Source: Celoporthe dispersa (Eukaryota > Ascomycota > Sordariomycetes > Diaporthales > Cryphonectriaceae). From it: a stretch of 64,000 nt of DNA. The DNA is taken from positions 5,846,501 to 5,910,500 of the forward strand of contig WAID01000003.1 of the NCBI GenBank assembly GCA_016584495.1. Reading direction: 5' to 3'. Shown here one piece after another: positions 10,659 to 21,800 of this stretch; the stretch's first letter is position 1; the number at the start of each line of letters is the position of its first letter. A model generated the notes under the pieces. That model was not told where the DNA came from and ran no database searches. It saw only the letters and a list, made by a program, of their open reading frames with translations. Both the position numbers and the translations under genes were made by a program.

Positions 10659-12796
10659 ATGGGGGCCTCTTCTACTCTGGTAGGGCTCCGCAAGCCTGGC
10701 CGCTCACGTTTCTCAAAAGCCCTCCCAGAACCACCTCCACAGCTTGTGGACGACGGCCACCAGCCCGGCGAGGCCCAATCACCACGACCAGAACAACAAC
10801 AGTTTGTCCTACCAGTCAGAGGAGACTCGCTGCCGTCCAGGCCTGCCCTGCCACCCAAGGACCCCATCGCGAGGAAACCAACCCCCTCCAACAGCATGGC
10901 AGCCAGTGTCTACAACATGAGCATCAACAACAACAACAACAACACTCCACTCCCTCCACTTCCCTCCCTGACGAGGGTCAACAGCCCACCGACCAGCGTT
11001 CCTAGGAGGAAACCCGTGGGCAGCGGCATCAGCGTCAAGAGCCCACCAGCGAGCATCAAGAGCCCACCACCTCCTGCCCCACAACAGCCCGCGGCAGCAC
11101 AGGGAGGGGTGATATATCTCCTACCGAGTCCATCTCCAGCCTGCTATCAGCCTACGGGACCGAGGACTCCTCAGGAAACCGCTACTCCCAGGACACGGCA
11201 GCAACAAAACACTCCTTCGTCGAGCCGTCACCACCAAAAATGCTACCAAAGGACGGCCCCGGCAGCACCGTGGGCAGCACCCTCAAGCTGGACCTCGTCT
11301 CGCCCTTCGCACTGCCCACGCCTGTGTCCTCGTCCAGGATGATGAACGCCAGCCGGCAGCTGCCACACCCACAACAGCCACTGCCCGCCGTCCCCCAGCA
11401 GCAGCAGCAGCAGCAGCAGCAGGGCGGACAGCAGGGCAGACAGCAGGACCGACCCCCCACGCCGCCCGAGAAGGACAGCAGCAGCCAGCAGATTGCCCCT
11501 GTGACTCCCAAGAGCACAATGACGGCCCTGCCCAGCCCGCCAGCTACCGACAACACCTCTGCGGCCGGCCAGTCACCAACCCAGCCCCAGCTCTGGAGGC
11601 GGAGGTCGCTCAAGGCAGTCAAGCCCTTGACTGTGCCTGAGTTGAAACTGACGCTGTCTCATGGCTCCACGGCGTCCACCCAGCAGGTCGCCAGCTCGGT
11701 CCTCAATGGCACCTCTACTACTTCCTCCCCCACCTCTTCCTCATCGTCTGAGCCTGCGCCTGTGCACTCCTCCCGTGGCGACACCAGCGCGGACTCTCCC
11801 ATTCTGAACGACTACCAAGACTTTCCTGGAGCGAGCAGCAGGCCTGCCCTGCCGCAGAGGTCCCTGGCCAGAGAAGACCCCTCCTCGCTGGGAAATATGG
11901 GCCACAAGAAGTCCAAGGAGGCCCTCGACGGGTTTTCCGAGTACGCCCAGGAGATCGAGAAGGGCATGTCCGACGGCACCTACCACGCGCCTCAGTATTC
12001 CCCAGCTGCCATGTCGCCAGAGATCCGCCGACCGCCGACACCAGAGTACGACGGGGAGGCCTCTCAGCCCTATGACCAGCAGCAGGCCTCCTACCCGCAG
12101 CCTGCCGCCTCACCCAGGTCGCCCATCACACCTCCTGACGACGCCAGGCCGCTGAGCGTGATCCCGGAGATGCCTGACCTGCCTGCCGAGGGTGGACACA
12201 GTGGTACGGCAGATGCGCCCCCCGCCAAGGCCCTCCCCAGCCTCCTGCCTCCCAGGAGCTCGTCGCGGCCTGGTAACATGCTTGCCTCTGCTCCCGCCAC
12301 CTCATCGTCCCGCTCCTCGCCTGAGGCGGCGCCCGTGGTCCAGGCCCCAGCCCTCGTCCCATCGCCCGAGATCCGCCCTGCGCCGGCGTTACGGGTAAGC
12401 CCTGAGCTCGGTCCCACCATCAGCATTGTTGCTGCCGATGGCGAGGATGACGACGACGAGCAGCAGGACGAGGATGCACCCCTGGCACCGAAGCCCGGCG
12501 ACCCAGCCTACTTCCCGCTGCGCCGCTACCAGCTCCAGCCTGTGGCGCCAGGGACGGTGCTCCCCGCGGCGCCCCTGAAGCGGAGCCAGCTTGAGTGCTT
12601 TGGCGGTCACTACCGGATGGTCTCCTCGCGCAATGAGGGCCACCCGCTCGCCTGCCAGAGCTGCGGCCACCAGGACGCTAGCGCGCGCTTCACGTGTGCC
12701 CACTGCGCCGTGCGGGTGTGCGGGGAGTGCAAGGAGGTGCTGATGATGAACGGGCGGGACCTGGGCCAGCTGGTGGAGATGCTCAAGTCCGCCTAG
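10659..12796 (+). CDS. proline/glutamine-rich protein with C-terminal Cys-rich zinc module
   Basis: A large, mostly disordered protein of 712 residues without introns; its start (caccATGGG) has strong context. Residues 1 to about 620 are rich in Pro, Ser and Gln, with poly-Asn near 90, poly-Gln from the CAG run at 11396-11422, and many SPP/TPP sites that could be kinase or SH3 ligands. The last ~80 residues are ordered: FGGHYRMVSS is followed by three CxxC pairs (CQSC, CAHC, CGEC) that could bind zinc, ending in a helix. I do not recognise the family; it looks like a conserved fungal regulatory or scaffold protein. The frame breaks once at the G4 run 11106-11109 (one G missing), after which GDISPTESISSLLSAYG reads on. 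Function unknown. Confidence 0.7.
11396..11422 (+). repeat. CAG trinucleotide repeat (poly-Gln)
   Basis: About nine CAG units inside the proline/glutamine-rich gene encode poly-Gln. Repeat length may vary between strains. Confidence 0.9.
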
Positions 12797-13667
12797 GAGA
12801 GGGGAAGAACAAGAAGAAGACGGGAGAGCGCAGTAGGGCCTAGAATCTTTCTATTCTTGCTGATCTTGTGGGTGTTTTGGGTTTGAAAGCTTCCTTTTTT
12901 TTTTTTGTTCGTTTCTACACTGGATTGCCTGGGTCGGTTTCGTCTCATCAGCTTTTGGTTTTGTTTCTTGTTTTTTCCGTTATCCTTTTCATTTCTTTTT
13001 TTTCTTCTTTTTGAGTTGACACTGCTCTTTTATCTGCACATCATGCGCTGAGACACACACACACACAACCCTGGTGGTACACGATTTGGAAGGGAAAAGA
13101 AAAAACACACACAAGATATACACACGCCATGAGGAACATGCATATGGAGGGGTGTTTTATGCCTTTTTTTTTCTTATGTTCAAGGATACCAAAGACAAGA
13201 GATTGCACTTTTTCGATTCTTATCAAAAGGGGAGGGGCTTCTCTCTTCCGAGGCCCCTTCGCCTCTTCTTATCCTTTTCATATCCTTCATATCCTTCATA
13301 TCCAATGGGACGATTTGGAAAACTTGCGGAAACGCTGTGGTCCAGGATAGACCCCGTGTCACCGTGAGAGCTGTGTAAGCAGGCTTGGAGGTGGCTATCA
13401 GATACAGACACACACACACATACACAGAGAGAAAGACAGTGAAATGCAAATATCCTGGAAACAATGACGGCTGTGGCCAGTCGGCTCTGCAACGGCTCAT
13501 TTGTGATGATACAAGACATTTACCAGATCATCACCTGTCTGCCAATTCTATAAATTAGGTCGCCTTACACAAACAAACAAGGACTCCTCCCTGTTCCTCC
13601 TCTTCCACCTCCTCTTCCTCTCTCTCTCTCTCTCTCTCCCCCCTTTCACCAAAAAAAAAAAACATAC
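12797..13667. other. convergent intergenic region with microsatellites
   Basis: 3' regions of the proline-rich gene (+) and the MAPEG gene (-). It holds T-rich runs (12893-12905, 13000-13015), CA repeats (13052-13066), a tandem ATCCTTCAT repeat (13267-13292) and a TC repeat (13619-13638). No gene seen. Confidence 0.5.
13619..13638. repeat. (TC)n microsatellite
   Basis: Ten TC units just downstream of the MAPEG stop codon. Confidence 0.9.
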
Positions 13668-14336
13668 TCACGCGACCGCCCGATTGCCAGCCATAACCCA
13701 GAGAGCAAAAATAAACCCAACCCCCACCCCCCACACCAGACTCCGCAGCGGTGCGAACCTCCTGTTGTCCTGCAGGAAGATGAAGATGACGTTGTACAGG
13801 GCGCGGGTGGCCAGGTAGCAGGCGCAGTGTAGGTTGACGGAGCGGGTGGGCACGCCGGCGGTCAGGGCGGCGGCTACCCCGGCGGCGTAGAAGCCTAGGG
13901 ATTCCAGGCCGTTGGCAGAGGCGGCTTCGGCGCGTTGGATGCGGCGGGCGGTCTGCAGATGATGTTTTAATTTTTATTTGGTCAAAGGAGGTGGACTTTT
14001 GATATGTGCGTGGGGTAGATGAGATGATTGATCGAGCTTTGCATCATTTCCCTCAAAGGGGTGGTTTCTCTCTCTTTTAACTGACCTTCTTGTCCAGCGA
14101 GGTGTCCTTCTCGACGTTCGCGGCGATACGGCGTGGTTGGGATGGGTCAAAGTTCTTGCCGGCTTGGGGCCTGAGGAGAGTTGGCGCGAGGGCGAGGCAC
14201 CAGGCTGCGGGGACCTGTGAGGAGGGAAGGGATTAGTTTTAAATATTTTTTCCCTGTTGTTGCTGTAGGGTGAGGCTTGGGTGATTACCGAGTAGTAGGC
14301 GAAGAGAGGCCTTGTGAGGTCGAGGATAGTGGTCAT
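13668..14336 (-). CDS. MAPEG-family membrane protein
   Basis: A small integral membrane protein of 153 residues in three exons (14336-14289, 14214-14086, 13952-13668), with no frame break. The MAPEG signature is clear: RRIQRAEAASANGLESLGFYA, then ATRALYNVIFI and LRSLVWGVGVG, with four predicted hydrophobic helices. MAPEG proteins act in glutathione and lipid-peroxide metabolism, and fungal members are mostly uncharacterised. It lies 0.85 kb downstream of the halogenase on the same strand, so it could be a detoxification partner at the cluster edge or simply a neighbour. The stop is TGA at 13670-13668. Confidence 0.8.
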
Positions 14337-15183
14337 CTTGGTGGCTGGTTTGTTGTCGAGCGGGTAGAATGGCTGGGGCGGGGTCTCTTTGTGCGAATTA
14401 TCTCCAATATATTATACGTGAGGACGTGGATTGCGTTTTGTATAATGAACAATCGGTATGTGTTAATTTCTAGAGGGCCGTGGTTTTGAGCTGGCAGTCC
14501 TTGATATCTCTAGAGGATTACTCAAGACCTTGACGCCAGGAGCAGGAGTGATGTGTCAGGCGGGTACACGGCAACCAGGCTATTAAGTATACACGTGGAC
14601 CGCGGCTCCAGAGGACCGCATTTTTATTTATTTATTTATTTTAGCTGAATCCTCCAATCCTGCGCGCTCCGGGGCTTAAAAGCGAGAGTCCGCCAAGGCC
14701 CGAGGACGTGCCTTTGGGGCTGAGGGAACCAGGGCTCGTCAGGATTGGAGGAGGAACGCCGCGGGTTCGCAGTACCCAATTAGGTGGCAAATGTGGAGTG
14801 CAGCTCTGTAGTATGAGATGAGAACGTTGGGTCGATGGTTATGGTTGTAACTTCAGCTTGTCGTCAGTGTCAATGCCCAAAGTACATCAACGCCTCGTGC
14901 AGTTAGGAAAGAGGGAGTCTAATATCATTCGCAATTATATCTAGATTAGCCCAGTCGGAAAGCAAAAGATGAGTAATTAACACAAAAGATGTAAGTAGGC
15001 AAGTTTGCAGGATTTCTTCTTTCATCAAGCGAAGAGCATTCATAGCACTCGTAGCACGGTTCACTTTGCTCCCTTATTGTTCCTCGTGAAGACTGGTTTT
15101 TGGGGGGCGGCGGAGGGTGCGGCTAGTACATATATGTGTATTTTCTTATCAGGGATTCCTCCCAGTTTTGGGAGTTTCTTTGA
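14337..15183. other. intergenic, MAPEG promoter / halogenase 3' side
   Basis: No gene. A TTTA tandem repeat sits near 14620-14641. It should carry the MAPEG promoter and the halogenase 3' region. Confidence 0.5.
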
Positions 15184-17350
15184 TTACGCCATCTGGACCG
15201 GGACGAGGGTCAGGTTTCCTCTCTCCAGCCTCGGCACGAGCCCGTCAATAACATCAGCAGTGACACCGCCGGTGCCTGTCGTGTCATCCAGGTACGACGT
15301 CATGAGGCTGCGAATAATCTTCAAGTCCTCGATGTTGACATTTCCCTTCATCTGCTGCGCAGGGTTCTTCGCATGGGGATCCACGTCGTCGGACGGGTTC
15401 AGGACTGGCTGCAGGGCTGTGGACAGGAAGCCGACGGTCTTGTCCAGATCAGCCTGGGTGAACTTCTTGGTGGCGTCTGCGGTGCCCTGGATGACTGCCG
15501 GGTGTGAGAAAGACATTGTCAGTATCGCTATGCGCAGCTTGGGCTGGGACTGGCCACTCAAAGGGAGGTAGGAGAGAAGAAGACGAAGAAAATACTTACC
15601 AGGCTTGAAGAATGAAAAGGCCCTGTCAAAGTTATCCTCTCCAAGCTCGCTCAGCACGGGTTCCTTTTGGTTCCGCATCTGCTGGTAGGCACTGATGACA
15701 ACCATGAGGAAGCGGGCGTAGCTCTCACGGATCTTGGACGAGTGCTGTGACAGTAATCGCGCGGTCAGAAAGAAATCATGAAATCATCCATGTTGTGAGA
15801 TAGTGCCATGATTACTTACCCAGCTGGCAGCTCTCTCCTCGCTCAAGTCTCCGCGAATGCTGGCGGCGATGGTCGCTCCGGCCGACAGGGCACCCGTCAC
15901 GGCGAGGTGCACACCCGAGGAGAAGAAGGGGTCAATAAAGCAGCCGGCATCGCCGACAATACGGGCATACGGAAGCGCATACGTGCTGGCGTGGTAGGAG
16001 AAGTCGGCGCCGGAGTGGAGTGATGACACCTGCTTGGCATCAGGGCCGAGGAGGTCTGACAACATCGGGGCCTGTTATGACACGACTTTCTGTCAGTCAT
16101 CTGGATTGCTCTTGCGGGTTTGGAAGGTAGGTTGAAAAGGAGCCGGCGAGATGTTGTCTTCTCGCGTGAGACGTGATTCTGGAAATGAAATCACAAAAGT
16201 CTTTTTGGGGGAAAGGGGCTTCTCACCAGCTTCAGAGCGTCCTCATAGTGCTGCTGGCTCGATTTTTCCTTGTTCGCAGCCTTGATCTTGTTGGAAACTT
16301 CCTGGTTCCTCACATAACCGACAGAATGCGTGCCATTGTGCAGAGGGATGAACCAAGCCCAGCCGCTCTCGTCTACTCGGCCTGTCAGTCGAGCCATCCA
16401 CATGAATACCAGAAAGGTGGCCAAGAAAGGGGTGGGCTATTGCTTACCTCGCAACGCCTCGAAGAACGGTACACCCTCCCGGTCAGTGCCCTTGCCATAC
16501 GTGCCACCGCCCGAGAAGTAGGCCCAGTTTGCGACATTCTTAAGCGCCTGGCTAAAGGTACGGTTCTTGAGATACTTGGTGCTCAACAGCCCCGCACGAC
16601 CACTGGCATCCACCACGTAGTCGAACTTGATCGTTCCGCTCTCGCCCGTCTCCTTCCGGCCCCACTGTGCTGATACGGGGCGGCCGAGGGCTGGATGCGC
16701 ACCTGCGTCTCCGTTCGAGTGCCCATTTGCGCTCTCGTCGAAGTTGATGGAGCTGATCCGGACGCCGTCAAACACCTTGGCGCCGCTCTCCTCTGCGTGG
16801 CGGAACATGAGCTCGTCTGCCTCGGAGCGGACCACATTCCAGGACCGGTTGTCCTCGTTGGGGGCCCGGAAATCCGTGACTGAGTTGCCATTATTTCGTC
16901 AGAATATGTACTGTAAAAAGACGGGCACAAAAGCTAGATGTTAGGCCCTGGGAAACTTACATCCTTCCTTTCTGTGGGGGCTCATCTTGAACACCGCTCC
17001 GTGCTTGATCACAAAGCCGTAGTTGTCGAACTTGGTGTGCAAGTCGATGAACTTGAGGTAGTGCCGGAATGAAGCCAGGAAGCTCTCACCGATATGGTAC
17101 CTTGAGATCAACAGCATCAGCATATTAACTATTTGAAAGAGAGAAGAGAGAAGAGGGAGAGAAAAAGCTGGCCCGGGGGGGGGGGGGTTGGAAATCAGCT
17201 TTTTGGGTTCTCTCTCACCTGGGCATCTTTTTCTGCCTCGACCACCACAGTATCAATGTTCTCCCTGGCGAGCACCGCAGCCGCGTAGGACCCTCCTGGG
17301 CCACCGCCGATGACAAGAACGGTGCACTTCTCTGGGATGGTAGCAGCCAT
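15184..17350 (-). CDS. flavin-dependent halogenase (cluster tailoring enzyme)
   Basis: An FADH2-dependent halogenase that should chlorinate (or brominate) a phenolic polyketide. It has seven exons: 17350-17219, 17100-16961, 16879-16448, 16381-16227, 16071-15820, 15744-15600 and 15494-15184, giving 521 residues. The FAD-binding GGGPGGSYAAAVLARE lies near residue 16, then RYHIGESFL, a long middle domain, GWAWFIPLHNGT (the fungal phenol-halogenase form of the WxWxIP motif) and GDAGCFIDPFFSSGVHLA. The closest families I recall are RadH/Rdc2 and GsfI-type halogenases of NR-PKS clusters. Exon 1 has one extra base in the run 17228-17232; correcting it gives KMPRYHIGES across the first intron and makes the exon total divisible by three. 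The start is the Met just before the FAD motif. It is co-directional with the PKS. The natural substrate is unknown. Confidence 0.9.
17175..17187 (+). repeat. poly-G tract (13 G) in halogenase intron 1
   Basis: Thirteen consecutive G on the plus strand, so a C tract in the transcript, inside the first intron of the halogenase. Its length is uncertain given the homopolymer problems of this sequence. Confidence 0.8.
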
Positions 17351-18839
17351 TGTTCCGAAGGATGCTACAAGCAACAAGAAAGGTGGTGAGTAATAAGAGC
17401 TTAATCTTAGCTTCTTGAGAGCAGCAGCTTTGCACGTGATATTATGTCTCCTCAAGACCAAATGCAAGAGGCGCGACAAACTCTCTAGAACTTCATTCCC
17501 TTCCACTCCTTCTTTTATAGAACAGAACCCCCTGCTTACTCAGAGGCTCAAATTTCCTCTATTCACTATACTCGCCGAGCTGATCCTCCGGGTTCCCGGG
17601 GAAGTGCCGTGATGATACTACGTGTAACAAGATCGGAGCTGCAGGATCGCGGGAGGAGGGCCAGCACCTAAACTAAGTGCTTGTGGTCGCTAGGATAACT
17701 CCCGGCCTCCGATATGTCTACTTGTGGGGAGCTATCGACGGCGGCCTAGGTCGTACCAGAGATCTGCCGTGATATATGGAGCGGGAACGTATCGAGTCCG
17801 CAACGCGGCTGACTGTGTCGAAGGCTGCCAGCATATGAGTAGTACTAGGTTTATGTGTGCACCCCCCATTCCCCCCTTGGCAACAGTTTCCCACCTAACG
17901 TATCAACGGTATATGATGAGTATCAGCATCATAAACATGGGGTTACTTGAGAGAGAGGATGTAGGATGGACGGCCGAAGGATGCAGGATGATCGACGAAG
18001 GATGAAAGCCACCAAGAAACAAGGCGATGTTGGTATACTAGTAACATGATGAGACGGCAGACGGGCTGCTGATAGCCACTCGGGGTCTTGCTACGACCGA
18101 TGTCCCGCCTATTTTACAACCGACCCCCCGAGGCGGACTCTTCAAAGACTCCCCCTATAGTCTCTTCTGGCCTGATGGACGGTGGCTGGCAGTACAACCT
18201 CCAGGTGCCTCCCATGCGTACAACAGTAGTATTCCTGACTCCACAGGCATCATAACCAAGGGGCGGCGGGTTGACCAGGCAGGGAGGAACCTTCGGGCTC
18301 GGGACGGTGTGCTGGCCGCTCTGGAGCTCTCTACGATGTTAGGTGTGATGGTCACGGTGAGGATGCGACAGACTCGGTACCTGTGTTCGACCTGGAGTGG
18401 TTGAGATGGATTTTCTCGCGCAACTTCTGGACTCTTCTCAGATTTTAGGGCATCACGGGGTCCAACTCATGTCCGAGCAAGATGCCACCTTATTTTGTGA
18501 TCTCTGAAAATACTTGAAATAAGCATCCTTTACAGTACTTAGGTCGGTAGGTAGTCCAATTTGAGGGTATGCATTGAAAAACCAGAATCAGCGAGAAAGA
18601 GAGAGAGAGAGAGAAGCTATTCCCAGAAACAAAAGGTAAGTGCCCCCCGCCCCCCACAACAAAAAAAAGAAAAGATTATTACGCTGACAGTAGAAATGGG
18701 AAAGAGCCATCCGTTTTTGGCCTCCCTTCTACGACTAAAGAGCATACTTTGTCATAGTTACGCCCTAATTACGCCCTAAGAAATCAAAACGGAAAGCACG
18801 CTGTACAGAGAGAAAGAAGGACCGCCTATGCTCAGCTGC
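17351..18839. other. intergenic, halogenase promoter / PKS 3' side
   Basis: 1.5 kb holding the halogenase promoter. It carries a (GA)n run at about 18600-18614. Short ORFs here resemble nothing. No gene seen. Confidence 0.5.
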
Positions 18840-21800
18840 TCAGTCCGTACAGGCAACGATGACCTGCGGATTTGGCTTGTAGCCGTCACCTTCCTCGGCA
18901 CACACCACACTCTTGTACCCAGCCGCCTCGAGGCTTGTCTTCCAGAACGTCTCGTTCGCCAGGCAGTGCTTCCTCCCGTCCTCGAACAGCCACCAGCCCT
19001 CGAGCAGGCCAAACACCAGGTCCAGCCAGAACAGCCTCGGGGTGACCTCGACGACAGCCAAGAACCCGCCGGGGCGGGAGCATCTTGTGAGCGTTCGCGC
19101 AGCTGGCCGTGAGGCTCCTGGTGGCGTGGATGCAGTTGGTCGAGATGACGGCGTGGAAGCGGTTCAGCAGCGAGGGGGCGGCGCCTGCTCGATGTCGAGC
19201 GTCATGTACTCGACCGTGCCCCTGGGGAGCTGCGCGTACAGGTTCTTGTAGCGCTGCCTGGCCGCGCCCGTGAGCGAGGGCGAGATGTCCGTGTAGGTGA
19301 ACTTGAACGGGATGCCCGCCTCGACGAGCATGTCGAGGATGTATTTCGCCGTGCCGCCCAGCCCGGCGCCCACCTCGATGATCTCGACCACCTCGGCCGG
19401 GGAGGAGCTGGAGGAGGAGAAGACGCGCCGGAGCAGCTCGGTGACCACCTTGGACGCCGTGACCAGCATGGGCGCGCCGGTGTAGAACTCCTGGAGGAGC
19501 AGCCGGCTCTTGCCAAAGACGAGCTGCATGGGGTCCGCGGCGCCCGTGAGACACTCGGCCAGGCGCGAGCCCGTCACGTGGAGCAGCTGGTGCGTGTTGG
19601 CGTGGGGAGGGTCGTCGCGGACCAGCCGCTCGTACAGCGTCTGGGCGCGCGTCCTGTCCACGGGGCGGTAGGTTCGCACCCTCTTGCCGTTGCGCCACTC
19701 GAGCAGCCGCCCGTCCTCCAGGATCTCGTACATGGCATTGAGGAGCTGGCTATACTTGGGCAGGATGCCGACGGGCTCGAGGGGCATGCCCTGGCGGGCC
19801 TTGTCCAGCGGGCAGCCCAGCTTTTCGAACGCCTCTGTGACGAAGGCGAGCACGAGCTGGCGCTGTGCCGGGTACACCCTGGACAGGAAGTCAAGACAAC
19901 CAGCCTCTTTTGCGAACTGCGGCGCGAGGGTGATGGCCTGGTTGAAAGCCTCGTGGATCACGGGGCGTGACAGGCGAGACTTGGGTGAGGAGCCTGGCCG
20001 TGACATCCTCTTCTCTAGACGAGGCGCCGGCTGCTGCGCCCCGCTCTTGTCCAGAGTTGAGAGCATTCGCTTCATCAGCTTCTGGCACAATGGGCCCAGC
20101 TCTACTTTGACCTAGAACAGCGGAAAACGAAAAGTCAGATCAGAGGAGAGGAAGAGAGAGGAAGCAAAAGAAAGAGGAAAGCTTACACGTGGGCGCATCA
20201 TAATGGAGAAGTGGTCGCCGTCGATCACAAACGTCTCGATGTTGTTGCCGACCAACTTGTCCCAGCCCCGAGGACCATACGACCTCTTCTCCGCCTCGAG
20301 CCACTCGACCCACTCCGGATTGAGCTCCTTGTCGAGCCCGTCTCTCTCTGCGATGGCATGGCCCACCTCGATGATCTTGTCAGACAGGTGCTCGACGAAC
20401 CCGACCCGCGCCCAGACACAGTACACGTGTTCCGGGCGGAGCTCAGGCGGGATGGGAACGGGGTCAAAGTTGCCAGCAGTCCTGACACAGCCTGCGACGT
20501 GAATCTTCTGCGGCTGGGTGAGAGGCTTCCTCTGGTCCTCCTCAGAAATGCTATCAAACAGGCCCATCATCTGGCAGACCTCGACGTTGACGTCGATGAT
20601 ACCCTTGAGGCTGCGGGGACAGGCGGCGTCTAGGACTAGGAAGCCGTGGACCTTATCGCCCGTGTTGATGAGGTACCGCACAGTCTCGTATGCGAAGACG
20701 CCCCCGATCGAGTAGCCACCGACCATGTACGGGCCATGGGGCTGGACCGACCGGATCGCCCTAGCATAGATGGAGGCAACACCCTCGATGGTGACACCAG
20801 GCAGGAAGAAGTCGCCTTCTTTCCCTCCCGTGAAGGGCGAGTCCAGAGCGTAGACTGTCAAGCCGGGCGCCAGCGCGGGAAGCTGGACATAGACCGCTGC
20901 CGAGCCGCCTCCGTCCGTGACGAGGAACAAAATCGGCCCTTCTGACCGTGGGCGGCCCTGGAGGAGAACTGCCTTGCTCTGGTATTCCTCAGGGTTAAAG
21001 GTCTTCATCGGCGGCGGCGGCGGCAGGGCGGGCATCAACGAAGGCGGCGGGAGAGAGGGATGAGGGGGTCTGCTTTGTTCACACATGAGCACATCAGCAT
21101 GCATTTGTTGGAGAGAAAGAAACACTGAGGGACTAGAAAGCCAAAGGACTTTACCGTCTACGGACCATTTGCCACCTTTTCCTCCTCACCGAGCATCCTT
21201 CGGACCTCGACGATCGTCTCGCAGTCAGAGAAGAGGTTGGCCGGCAACTCCTCTCCAGTCTTGTCCTTGACCACCCCGATCACGGCGACGCTCATGAGGG
21301 AATCAATGCCCAGGTCCACAAAGGGCGTGTCCTCGCCGATCTCTGCGGGCGTGACGCCGGTTTCTTTCGCAATCGCGTCCAGGATGGCCTCCATCAGGGC
21401 TGACCCAGACCCGGACCCGGGCTTGTGAGTGCCCCCCAAGGCTCCTCCTGATCGTGTGCAGAGCTGACAGGTGTTGCACCCCGGGCCAGCAGATCAGGCG
21501 AGCCGTGGCTGGGCAGGTCATTGTCAGTGCTGCTAAAGTCATCGTCGTCCTCGTCGTCGTCTTCAGCCTCGTCTTCGTCCTTGACGACTACGTATTCGTC
21601 CCCTGTGGACGCTGCACCATCCTCGCTGAAATAGTCACGCAGCTCGGAGATGGTTGTGCTTCCCGCGATCAGAGAGGCCGGCAGCTCGAGGTTCTTCTCG
21701 CTCTTGAGCTTGGTAGTGATGGAGACAGTGAGGAGCGAGTCGACGCCGAGTTCTTCCAGCGTCATGTTATCTCCCATCTCGTCGAGAGGGGTTCCGATCT

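Noticed and set aside
18840..20090. C-methyltransferase as a separate gene starting at Met 20090
   Set aside because: The upstream TE exon joins it through a canonical in-phase intron with a CTGAC branch site, and there is no room for a promoter; the fused reading is more economical.
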